A stretch of 64,000 nucleotides of DNA, from the NCBI GenBank assembly GCA_023412215.1, contig JAEYNX010000029.1, forward strand, positions 1 through 64,000, given 5' to 3'. The notes beneath the pieces were generated by a model. That model saw only the letters and a program-made list of their open reading frames with translations. It did no database searches and had not been told where the DNA came from. The position numbers and the translations under genes are program-made. The DNA is from Bacillota bacterium (GTDB lineage Bacteria > Bacillota > Clostridia > Oscillospirales > Ruminococcaceae). Positions 28,333-36,046 of this stretch are shown here, one piece after another. Position 1 is the first letter of the stretch. Each line of letters begins with the position of its first letter.

Positions 28333-28698
28333 TCAACCTCTTTTACCAAGCTCATCCGTTATCAATGCTTTTGAAACGCACATGGCGTTTATCATCTTCT
28401 TAAAGCGGGTATGATGAGAGGTGCCCTCCGCAAACTTCAGCTGCGCTTTTTCGCATTTGCTGATAACTGAAGATACGGGCGGCAGTGCGGCTATTAATTC
28501 CTCTTTTGTATACTTATGCGCAACATCTTCGCCTGTTATCAACGCTTTTGAAATATACAACGCCTGTATCCTGTTCCTAAGGAGGGTGTGTTGGGAGGTG
28601 CTCTCTGCAAATTTGGGCTGTGCTTTTTCGCATCTGCCGATGGTCGAAGAAACAACCTGCAGCGCTTCTGCTAATTCTTCTCCTGTATATTTCTCCAT
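28333..28698 (-). CDS. Hypothetical protein with two tandem copies of a ~58-aa helical motif
   Basis: The 121 residues are an internal duplication: residues 4-57 (YTGEELAEALQVVSSTIGRC to ALYISKALIT) and 63-115 (YTKEELIAALPPVSSVISKC to AMCVSKALIT) align throughout, sharing the pattern YTxEEL-AL-VSS-I-xCEKAQxKFAExTSxHT then a basic helix and SKALIT. Each unit keeps one Cys and one His (CEKAQ, SxHT). The duplication is joined by a short linker EDVAHK. GAGGTG precedes the ATG by nine bases. Similar single-unit proteins are common uncharacterised clostridial families. Operon partner: the 120-aa protein downstream. Confidence 0.7.
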   Translation of the reverse strand: MEKYTGEELAEALQVVSSTIGRCEKAQPKFAESTSQHTLLRNRIQALYISKALITGEDVAHKYTKEELIAALPPVSSVISKCEKAQLKFAEGTSHHTRFKKMINAMCVSKALITDELGKRG

Positions 28699-28767
28699 GC
28701 CATTTCACCTCGGATTTCCAATGTATTGCTCTGCCGCAATCCAAATTATATTTTACCCTTTATAAGC

Positions 28768-28798
28768 AAAAAAGTCGATTACTCAAAACCGACTTTTT
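28768..28798 (-). terminator. Terminator of chemoreceptor gene
   Basis: Arms AAAAAGTCG / CGACTTTTT around a 13-base loop, with a T run after it on the minus strand; located between the chemoreceptor stop and the duplicated-domain gene. A second perfect hairpin CCGCCGG-A-CCGGCGG at 28833-28847 lies nearer the stop. Confidence 0.7.
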
Positions 28799-28888
28799 CA
28801 ATAAATATTCTATAGTTAGCAGTAAACTCAAGCCGCCGGACCGGCGGGTTCTGTTTATGAGTAGCTATTCAAAAGAAAATAACTTAGC

Positions 28889-31015
28889 TTAGAATGCATC
28901 GTTTTGGTCGGTGCCCAGAAACGGGGGTGCCTCTGCGGCATGTTGCGTCTCATATTCCGCACTCAATTTGAACTTGCCGACAGATTCCCGCAGCAGGGCG
29001 GCCTGTGCGGACATTTCCTCACTTGTGGCGGAGTTTTCCTCTGCAGTGGCCGCGTTGGCCTGCACTACGGCGGAAACTTGGTTAAGCCCCTGCCTGATCT
29101 GCTCAATGGCACCGGTTTGTTCAAAGGACGCCCGTTCGATTTCGGCGATGCTTTCGCTTGCTGAAATCGCCTTTTCTTTGGCCTTTTGCAAAATCTGAGC
29201 GGTTTGTACCGTGATCTGAGAGCCATCCGACACCGTGGTTACCGAGCGCTCAATCAGCTGCGCGGTTTGCTGGGCCGCCTCCGCCGATTTTACGGCCAGA
29301 TTCCGAACCTCATCTGCTACCACCGCAAAACCTTTTCCGGCGGTTCCGGCGCGGGCCGCCTCGATGGCGGCGTTAAGGGCGAGGATATTTGTCTGAAAAG
29401 CGATGTCTTCGATGGTTCTTGTGATATTGGCGATTTGTTTGGCAGCGGAATCGATGTTTGCCATCGCTTCCGTCAGTTCCTTCATATGCTCGTTTCCGGT
29501 GTTAATGCCCTCGCCGGCCTGTCTGGCATATTCGGTGGCTGTCTTGACATTTTCAAGGCTTCGTTGGGCCTGCTCGGCAACCTGCGTAATGGCGGCGCTT
29601 AGCTCCTCAACCGTGGCCGCCTGTTCGGTAGACCCGGCCGCGAGCGCCTGAGCACCGCTTGAAACCTGAATGGCGCCGACGTTCACCTGTACGGCGGAGG
29701 TGTTGATGGCGAAGAGGGTATGGTTTAAGCCCGCCAAGATTTTGTGAAGTGCTGCTTTGATTGGCGCAAAGTCCCCGATATATTCGCGCTGTATCTTCAC
29801 CCTCAGGTTGCCTTGGGCCACTTCGCCAAGCACCTCTGATATTTCTCCCACATAGCTGTTGAGCACCGCCGACGTTTTGCGGAATATGTCGGCGAGCTCG
29901 CCCAGCTCGTTATCCGCTTCCACCGAGATATTGGTACTCAGCCGCCCCGCCTCCATGTTGCGGGCAAGGCCCATAATGGGTTCGACGGGTCGCAGCGCCC
30001 GTTTTATAATCAAAACCACGATGATAACCAACAGGGCCACGCCGAATGCGGACGCAACCGACAGTAAAATCACGTTTCTCCACATTTCCGCCAGCGGCTC
30101 CGATTTAGTGAGGACAAAGACGTTTGACCACTGGTTATCGGAACCCTCGATGGTGATTGGTACCTGCAGGTGATAGGCCGTCTCCCCCAAAACTGTGTTT
30201 TGAAACTCAAAGGAATCCGTCTTTCCCGTTGCGGCCAGCTCCAGCACATGCTGTGTAAGTTCTCCCGGTTCGTTATACAAAGCCCCGATTTTATCGCCGT
30301 CCAAGGAGTTCGCGATATAAGTACCTTTGTTGCTGAGAATATAGTTGTAAGCGGTTTTATACCCGCCCATATCGAATTTAAGAGCGTTGATGCGGTCTGC
30401 CAGGATATCGCAGTTCGTCACCCCCAAAAGCGTGCCCTCCGCGTTGTAGATGGGGCTGCTGATGGAGATAATCCACGCGGGCTCGCCGGTCTCCGGTTCG
30501 TCCAGATAGGGCTCTGTGATATGTATGGTACCTGTCTGCTTCGACGCGGCGTAATATTCGCTGCCGCTGTAGTCATCATAGTCCGTAAGGGTTTCCAGCT
30601 TAACGGTATCCCCGTCCCTGAATGCGTAGGTTGAGAGCCCCTGCGGCGTATTCGGGAAAAACACATTGGGCTCCCACGCGACATATACGCCGTAAAAATC
30701 CTCCTGCTCCAATAGAGAAGCAAGAATATTCTCCGTGATTTTTTGCGCTTGCTCCGGCGGCAGCTCCTCAAGCTGTGCGAGGGCTGCGCCCAGCGACCTT
30801 GCCTGTGTTTCCATCCGGTCGACATACCGCTCGGCGACACCGGCGTTTTTAGCTGCGATTACCTCAAGGCTTTGCTTGGTGCTTTTTTCGGTTCTGAGAA
30901 CGGTCATATAAAGCGTACCGATAATCAAAATAAGTAGAAGTGCGACAATTGCAGATATTGTTTTCATCGTAATCTGGTAGGATAAATTTTTTCTCTTTGT
31001 TAGTAACGTTTTCAT
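28889..31015 (-). CDS. Methyl-accepting chemotaxis protein (dCACHE sensor)
   Basis: Transmembrane chemoreceptor of about 708 residues. ATG at 31015 is preferred because AGAAGG is five bases upstream; a longer frame to 31105 has none. Order: helix 1 at residues 17-38, a large extracellular double-CACHE domain (typical motif VYVAWEPNVFFPNTP and the distal SISSPIYNAEGTLLGV), helix 2 near 320-345 (LLSVASAFGVALLVIIVVLI), HAMP, then the signalling domain with the highly conserved hairpin tip NAAIEAARAGTAGKGFAVVA and EVRNLAVKSAEAA. The last residues do not form the NWETF CheR-binding pentapeptide. Such dCACHE receptors usually sense amino acids or organic acids. No che operon is adjacent; CheX-like and CheY-like genes are at 57.7-59.0 kb. 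Confidence 0.93.
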   Translation of the reverse strand: MKTLLTKRKNLSYQITMKTISAIVALLLILIIGTLYMTVLRTEKSTKQSLEVIAAKNAGVAERYVDRMETQARSLGAALAQLEELPPEQAQKITENILASLLEQEDFYGVYVAWEPNVFFPNTPQGLSTYAFRDGDTVKLETLTDYDDYSGSEYYAASKQTGTIHITEPYLDEPETGEPAWIISISSPIYNAEGTLLGVTNCDILADRINALKFDMGGYKTAYNYILSNKGTYIANSLDGDKIGALYNEPGELTQHVLELAATGKTDSFEFQNTVLGETAYHLQVPITIEGSDNQWSNVFVLTKSEPLAEMWRNVILLSVASAFGVALLVIIVVLIIKRALRPVEPIMGLARNMEAGRLSTNISVEADNELGELADIFRKTSAVLNSYVGEISEVLGEVAQGNLRVKIQREYIGDFAPIKAALHKILAGLNHTLFAINTSAVQVNVGAIQVSSGAQALAAGSTEQAATVEELSAAITQVAEQAQRSLENVKTATEYARQAGEGINTGNEHMKELTEAMANIDSAAKQIANITRTIEDIAFQTNILALNAAIEAARAGTAGKGFAVVADEVRNLAVKSAEAAQQTAQLIERSVTTVSDGSQITVQTAQILQKAKEKAISASESIAEIERASFEQTGAIEQIRQGLNQVSAVVQANAATAEENSATSEEMSAQAALLRESVGKFKLSAEYETQHAAEAPPFLGTDQNDAF

Positions 31016-31297
31016 GTAGACCTTCTTTCCGGATCGCCAACATCCTTTTTTATCTCGTATTAATGCAATAAAGAGTAAGCAGATGCTTGCTGAACATTTA
31101 AGCAATGATTTTTGTCCTGCTTTTACAAGTTAGTAAGTACTGATTGTGTTCTAATACGATGTATCCCTTATAACTTTATCATCGTCCAAGGCTGTAATCT
31201 ATCGTATAGAAGTAAAACATAAGTAATGAAGCGTTGTTAAAGCACAGGAAAAGTACATCAGCGCAGTACGTCGCTGGGGATTTCAGGGATACAAACA

Positions 31298-31334
31298 AAA
31301 ACGCACCAAGCAGATGATCTGCCTGATGCGTTTT
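31298..31334 (-). terminator. Terminator of tRNA-Thr
   Basis: Arms AAAACGCA / TGCGTTTT with an inner hairpin CAGAT/ATCTG, followed on the minus strand by a T-rich run; immediately 3' of the tRNA. Confidence 0.75.
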
Positions 31335-31338
31335 AACA

Positions 31339-31414
31339 TGGAGCTAGTAGTCGGACTCGAACCGACGACCTGCGCATTACGAATGCGCTGCTCTACCAAC
31401 TGAGCCATACTAGC
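31339..31414 (-). tRNA. tRNA-Thr (anticodon CGU)
   Basis: Complete 76-base cloverleaf on the minus strand with encoded 3' CCA. Acceptor GCTAGTA / TACTAGC; D arm with GCTCAGTTGGTAGAGC; anticodon stem GCGCA / TGCGC closing the loop TTCGTAA, giving anticodon CGU for codon ACG; T arm GTCGG TTCGAGT CCGAC. The threonine identity follows from the anticodon. A terminator follows directly. No integrated element is attached to its 3' end within view. Confidence 0.97.
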
Positions 31415-31678
31415 CTGTAAAATTATAAACTGTGAAAACCCGCACAAACTATTATATCAATTTTTGGCCTTTGGTCAAGACATTTTTGAAAAAATACGGC
31501 AAAAACAATATTATGTAAACCATCCCCAAGAAGTATGGCATGTCGCTGCCAGAAATAATTTGATATAATTTGAAATGAACCATTCCACTTTATGCGAATT
31601 TATGATATTATAGTACTTGTATGTACCCTGTATCATTACCGTGTAAATCGTCGGAGTTTGACTAAGGAGTTGTAACAC

Positions 31679-32578
31679 ATGCCCAAAGTAATGAGGGTAG
31701 GAAAATATAGTCATAAGCGGAAGCGGCACGCCCGGTTCCCCATAGCCATCGTCCTGTTTTTACTGATTGCGCTCGGCTCGCTTACGGTTTCCGTGCTGCA
31801 GGGCAAAGAGATGGTGGACAGCGGCCTGACCGATTCTGAGGCCGTCCAAGCCGGTACCGACAATGTTATCTCAGACATTGAGCTAACCGATTCCTCCGCT
31901 GGAACCCCGCAGGAGACCTCTTCGGCCGAAAGCTCGCAAAAGCCCTCGCCCTACGGTACGCCGCTGCCCGAAAGCAAGGCGGTAAACAGCACCTACTTTA
32001 ACGACGCGGTATTTTTCGGCGACTCGGTAACCGACGGTGTTTCGCTTTACGATGTTATGTCAAACGCTAAGGTGATCGCCTACACCGGCATCAACCCCGC
32101 AACGGCCCTTACCCGGGAGGCTATCAAGGCGGAAGGCGACACCAGAATTACCATGATAGAAGCGCTTAAACACGAGAACCCCGGCAAGATCTACATCATG
32201 ATGGGCATCAACTCTATCGGGATGGAGAAGGAAGCCTTCATTAAAAGCTACGCGAAGATGCTTGATGAGATTATAGAACAGCATCCCGAATCCACCATCT
32301 ATGTGCAGCCCATCACCCCCGTTACCACCGCCTATGAGACGAGCAAAGAAAACACCTACGGTATAACAAACGAGAAGATCGACAGCTTTAACGCCGATAT
32401 CCTTGCACTGGCGGGGCAGAAGAAGGTTTACTTTGTTGACATCGGCGAGGCATTAAAGGATGAGAGCGGCGCGCTGCCCGAGGAGGCCAGCCCCAAGGAC
32501 GGCATCCACTTTGGCAAGAAATATTATGAAAAATGGTTTAGCTACCTGCGCACCCATACCGTAGAGGGTATTTCATAA
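31679..32578 (+). CDS. Membrane-anchored SGNH/GDSL-family hydrolase
   Basis: Predicted extracellular esterase/acyltransferase-type hydrolase of 299 residues. A basic head and membrane helix (residues about 20-42, FPIAIVLFLLIALGSLTVSV) anchor it; a low-complexity Ser/Thr/Glu linker (45-100) leads to the SGNH core with block I FFGDSVTDG (nucleophile Ser116), GIN at 176-178 and the catalytic Asp274/His277 in DGIHF. Family members deacetylate or acylate cell-surface polysaccharides. AAGGAG sits ten bases before the ATG. The DUF4358 lipoprotein gene 59 bases downstream is a recurrent partner in Clostridia; the usual MBOAT O-acyltransferase is not present here. Confidence 0.88.
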   Translation: MPKVMRVGKYSHKRKRHARFPIAIVLFLLIALGSLTVSVLQGKEMVDSGLTDSEAVQAGTDNVISDIELTDSSAGTPQETSSAESSQKPSPYGTPLPESKAVNSTYFNDAVFFGDSVTDGVSLYDVMSNAKVIAYTGINPATALTREAIKAEGDTRITMIEALKHENPGKIYIMMGINSIGMEKEAFIKSYAKMLDEIIEQHPESTIYVQPITPVTTAYETSKENTYGITNEKIDSFNADILALAGQKKVYFVDIGEALKDESGALPEEASPKDGIHFGKKYYEKWFSYLRTHTVEGIS

Positions 32579-32637
32579 AGGCTTAATAATACATATCAAC
32601 GAGAGTCTATTTTCATACTGGAGGAACTATACTATCT

Positions 32638-33129
32638 ATGAAAAGATTTCGCGCTTACTTGGTACAAACGGCATGCGCCGCACTTATTCTGGCCTTTTCG
32701 CTTGCCCTTGCATCCTGCTCGGGAGGCAGCGGCGGCAAAACCCCCTCCACACAGGAGATTGCGCAAAAGCTGATGGATACCTGCACTTATGATGAACTGA
32801 TTGAAATTAAAGACGACGTGCTTTATAATCAGTATGATAAGCTCGATAAAAATATTGTCAAAGAGATTTCGGTTTATGTCTGCTCCTCCGGCGCCGCGGT
32901 AGACGAACTGTGCATTATCCGCGTAAACAGCGAGGCGGATATCACGTCGGCGCAGCAGGCGATCGAAAGCCGTTTAACCGATCTGCGCGATAAGTTTGTC
33001 GATTACGTTCCCGAGGAGATTCCTAAACTCGACAGCGCCGTTACCGAGACGCACGGCGATTATATCATGATGACCACCGCGGCAGACAGCGACAAGGCGC
33101 CTGCGGCCTTTAATGAGATGTTCAAATAA
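32638..33129 (+). CDS. DUF4358 lipoprotein
   Basis: Exported lipoprotein, 163 residues. Residues 1-27 form a signal peptide ending in the lipobox LALASC (Cys27), followed by a flexible Gly/Ser segment (SGGSGGKTPS) and the DUF4358 domain, recognisable by the pattern LYNQYDKLDKNIVKEISVYV and the late segment FVDYVPEEIPKLDSA. Function of DUF4358 is not established; its repeated pairing with SGNH hydrolases/MBOAT acyltransferases suggests a role in surface-polymer modification. Cotranscribed with the SGNH gene. Confidence 0.85.
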   Translation: MKRFRAYLVQTACAALILAFSLALASCSGGSGGKTPSTQEIAQKLMDTCTYDELIEIKDDVLYNQYDKLDKNIVKEISVYVCSSGAAVDELCIIRVNSEADITSAQQAIESRLTDLRDKFVDYVPEEIPKLDSAVTETHGDYIMMTTAADSDKAPAAFNEMFK

Positions 33130-33197
33130 TTACGGTACGAATTTGTTTTTCGGTATTTGCCTTTAAGTATTGGCTTAAGCGGTGAGGGGGGCTACGC

Positions 33198-33548
33198 ATG
33201 GTTGTGGAGTGCATAGCGATTTTAATCATCATAGTGGCGATTTTCTTTGTGTTTTTGCGGTCGCATAAGCCGAAATCCGCCTTATCGACCATACCGCTCA
33301 TGGCGGTTCCCGCAATGCACCTGTTGGGCATTCCACTTTCCAAGTGGCTCAGCACCGTTTTACCCACCATCGATATTGTTATTGCCATGGATATAGTGGG
33401 TTTTTTGTTGTTCGTCATACTGGCGGGGGTTTTCTTAAAGCATTTTCATTCCAAGAGAACCAAGGCGGCCTATTTTGTGGCAAGCGGCATCTTTACATTG
33501 GCGTTAACGACGATTTTGATCATGGATTCCCTCAATCAAATGCTTTGA
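33198..33548 (+). CDS. Small integral membrane protein, 116 aa
   Basis: Unassigned protein with four hydrophobic stretches (about residues 3-21, 30-48, 57-82 and 92-108) and little soluble sequence; positive residues (FLRSHKPKSA, KHFHSKRTKAA) suggest loops on the cytoplasmic side. A GAGGGGGG stretch lies seven bases before the ATG. No transporter, holin or enzyme signature recognised. It follows the DUF4358 gene by 68 bases without a visible terminator and may belong to the same transcript. Confidence 0.6.
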   Translation: MVVECIAILIIIVAIFFVFLRSHKPKSALSTIPLMAVPAMHLLGIPLSKWLSTVLPTIDIVIAMDIVGFLLFVILAGVFLKHFHSKRTKAAYFVASGIFTLALTTILIMDSLNQML

Positions 33549-33613
33549 TATACTTTAATAATATAAGGCGCGCCTATGCTATGGCAGGGTGCGCCTTTAC
33601 TCATGTGTTCTTA

Positions 33614-34120
33614 TTAATTACTCTTTTCTTCGGCGGGGTAGAGCCTATTAAGCAGGGTGACGGCGGCTTTGTTTTTAAAATATTTATCGCGTATGGCGGC
33701 AGCCTGCTTTACGGTGAGATCGTCTTCATCGATATTTACCAGAAAATCGGCCTCGATGAGTATCTGGTAATCAATGCCGTCAATCTGCCCGTAGGTGTGA
33801 TGGTGCCCCACCAGGTAACACACGCGTTCAATAACGGGTAGGTCTACACCAAGCTCGTGCAGCATCTCCCGCGCAATCGGCGGGCCCTCCAGCTCTTGAT
33901 AGCTGCCCGCGCTGTTGCCGTACTTCTGCTCGCTGAGCTTGATGCCCACGTCGTGCACCACAGCCGCCGCCTCGAGGGTAAAGAGGGTCTGCGCGTCCAC
34001 GCCTTCCAGCTCGGCGATGGTTTTGGCGAAGGCGTGCACCTTCAAAAAATGGTTTATCCTTCGCGGGTCTCCACTGTAGTACGCCGTCATTTCGTCAATC
34101 AGCCTGCTGATTACAGCCAT
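33614..34120 (-). CDS. HD-domain phosphohydrolase-like protein
   Basis: Metal-dependent HD-superfamily protein of 168 residues. ATG at 34120 is supported by GGGAGG seven bases upstream. The motif order His (INHFLKVHAFAKTIA), His-Asp (AAAVVHDVGIKLSEQKYG), His-His (YLVGHHHTYGQIDG) and distal Asp (ILIEADFLVNIDED) matches HD hydrolases of nucleotide or phosphomonoester type; all metal ligands are in place. The substrate is unknown. Divergent from the SulP transporter gene, convergent with the small membrane-protein gene. Confidence 0.87.
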   Translation of the reverse strand: MAVISRLIDEMTAYYSGDPRRINHFLKVHAFAKTIAELEGVDAQTLFTLEAAAVVHDVGIKLSEQKYGNSAGSYQELEGPPIAREMLHELGVDLPVIERVCYLVGHHHTYGQIDGIDYQILIEADFLVNIDEDDLTVKQAAAIRDKYFKNKAAVTLLNRLYPAEEKSN

Positions 34121-34345
34121 AGCAAAGCCTCCCATCATTTTTTCACAAAGTTGTTTTAGGCGTAAGCAGATTCTGCCTATAGTATACCATAAAGGTTATC
34201 TTTTTTGTCACTAAAAATAATCAACAGTACACAGCGAGTATTGTATAGAAGCCTGAAAAACAGGTTAACGGTTGCAAGGTACCGTTGCAGGGTGTACAAT
34301 CCAATCTTGGATGATTAAAAAGGTATTCAATAGGGTGGGCTTTTA

Positions 34346-35977
34346 GTGATTGTTAAAGAATATGTAAATGCACTCAAAAAAGAATTTTCCGGTTACAACA
34401 GCAAACGCCTCGGCAAGGATGTGCTGGCGGGCATTACCGTTGCGGCGGTTGCACTGCCGCTGGCGCTGGCCTTTGGTGTAAGCAGCGGCGCGGATGCCGC
34501 GGCGGGGCTTATCACCGCCATACTGGCCGGGCTGTTTATCGGCGCCCTTTCGGGCGGCTCCTACCAAATCTCCGGCCCCACGGGGGCGATGACGGCTATT
34601 CTGGTGCCGCTTGTTGCGCAGTATAAGATGCAGGGGGTGTTTATCGCCTGCTTTATTTCGGGCATTATCCTGCTGCTGTGCGGCGTGCTGCGTCTCGGCA
34701 CGCTGGTTTCGTTCATTCCGGCGCCGGTTATCACAGGTTTTACCTCCGGTATCGCGGTGATCATCGCCTTAGGGCAGGTCACGAACCTCACAGGGCTTAC
34801 CACCTCGGGTGAAACAACGGTAGAAAAGCTCGCGGGTTATTTTATGGCGCCCCAGTCGCCGGATATCATCGCTATCGTCATCGGGCTTACGGTGATCGTG
34901 TTCATGGCGGTGTACCCAAAAAAGCTTGACCAATACTTTCCGGGCTCGTTGTTTGCCATCATCTTAGCGACGGCAGCCAATATGATATTCCGTTTTGACG
35001 TTGCTGCGGTGGGCGAGATTCCGCGTACACTGCTGCTTGAAAACCGGCTTGCCTTTTCACAGGTAAATCTTGAAACGGTTAAAAGCCTGCTGGCGCCCGC
35101 CGCCAGCATCGCGGCGCTCGGGCTTATCGAAAGCCTTTTGTGCGGCGCGAGCGCGGGGCGCATGAAAAACGAGAAGCTGGATGCCGACCGCGAGCTGGTT
35201 GCTCAGGGCATCGGCAACATGCTCATCCCGTTCTTCGGGGGCGTGCCCGCTACGGCGGCCATTGCACGCACCAGCGTAGCCATTAAGTCGGGCGGGCAGA
35301 CGCGCCTTACCAGCATCATCCACGCGGCGGTGTTATTGCTTTCGATGTTTCTGCTGGCGCCCGTCATGTCGGCTATCCCGTTGTCGGCGCTTTCCGGCGT
35401 GCTGATCATGACGGCGTGGCGCATGAACGAGTGGAGCGCCATTCAGTCCATCTTTAAAAAGCGCCTCAAAACCGCGATGGCGCAGTTCATCATCACCATG
35501 GCGGCGACGGTGGTGTTCGACCTCACCATGGCGATCATGATTGGCATCGTCTTCTCGGTGGTGGTGTTCGTGGTAAAGGTGTCGGATATGCAGGTGTCGG
35601 TGAGCGATATCGACGGCAAAAAGCTTGCGGACGACGTCTGCGGCTGCGAGCAGCTTAACAACGCGGCCGTTGCGTATATCACCGGCCCGCTGTACTTCGG
35701 CACGGTGGGGAAGCTAGAGGAAAAACTGCACGAGCTTAACAAGAAGGAGATCCTCATCATTTCGATGCGCGGCGTGCCGTTTGCCGATATGTCGGGAGTG
35801 CAGGGACTTTCTGAGCTGTGCGAACGGCTCTCCCTAAGCGATATCTCAATCTACTTCTCAAGCGTGCAGCCCTCGGTGCTGCAGATGTTCGACCGCTGCG
35901 GCCTCACGCAGGACATCGGGCACGAACGCTTCTTCTGGAGCACCGACAAGGTGCTCGCCCACATTGCGCAGCAATAG
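34346..35977 (+). CDS. SulP-family inorganic anion transporter with STAS domain
   Basis: Secondary transporter for sulfate, bicarbonate or another anion, 543 residues. The transmembrane domain (residues about 25-420) contains the SulP motifs GITVAAVALPLALAFG, GSYQISGPTGAMTAIL and GGVPATAAIARTSV; the C-terminal cytoplasmic STAS domain (about 425-543) includes ISMRGVPFADMSGVQGL with the conserved Asp-Met-Ser. Start GTG; a moderate AGGGTGGG lies upstream. No carbonic anhydrase or sulfate-assimilation gene is adjacent, so the anion is undetermined. Ends at a terminator shared with nadE. Confidence 0.92.
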   Translation: MIVKEYVNALKKEFSGYNSKRLGKDVLAGITVAAVALPLALAFGVSSGADAAAGLITAILAGLFIGALSGGSYQISGPTGAMTAILVPLVAQYKMQGVFIACFISGIILLLCGVLRLGTLVSFIPAPVITGFTSGIAVIIALGQVTNLTGLTTSGETTVEKLAGYFMAPQSPDIIAIVIGLTVIVFMAVYPKKLDQYFPGSLFAIILATAANMIFRFDVAAVGEIPRTLLLENRLAFSQVNLETVKSLLAPAASIAALGLIESLLCGASAGRMKNEKLDADRELVAQGIGNMLIPFFGGVPATAAIARTSVAIKSGGQTRLTSIIHAAVLLLSMFLLAPVMSAIPLSALSGVLIMTAWRMNEWSAIQSIFKKRLKTAMAQFIITMAATVVFDLTMAIMIGIVFSVVVFVVKVSDMQVSVSDIDGKKLADDVCGCEQLNNAAVAYITGPLYFGTVGKLEEKLHELNKKEILIISMRGVPFADMSGVQGLSELCERLSLSDISIYFSSVQPSVLQMFDRCGLTQDIGHERFFWSTDKVLAHIAQQ

Positions 35978-36003
35978 TCAGGGCCTTCGCCCTGCTTTTT
36001 ATA

Positions 36004-36046
36004 GAAAACCGCCCTTTGCCTGATGCGGCAGAGGGCGGTACTTTTT
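36004..36046. terminator. Bidirectional terminator between SulP and NAD synthetase genes
   Basis: 13-bp stem ACCGCCCTTTGCC / GGCAGAGGGCGGT (one mismatch), loop TGATGC, T run on the plus side (ACTTTTT) and TTTTC on the minus side; overlaps the nadE stop codon. Confidence 0.88.
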
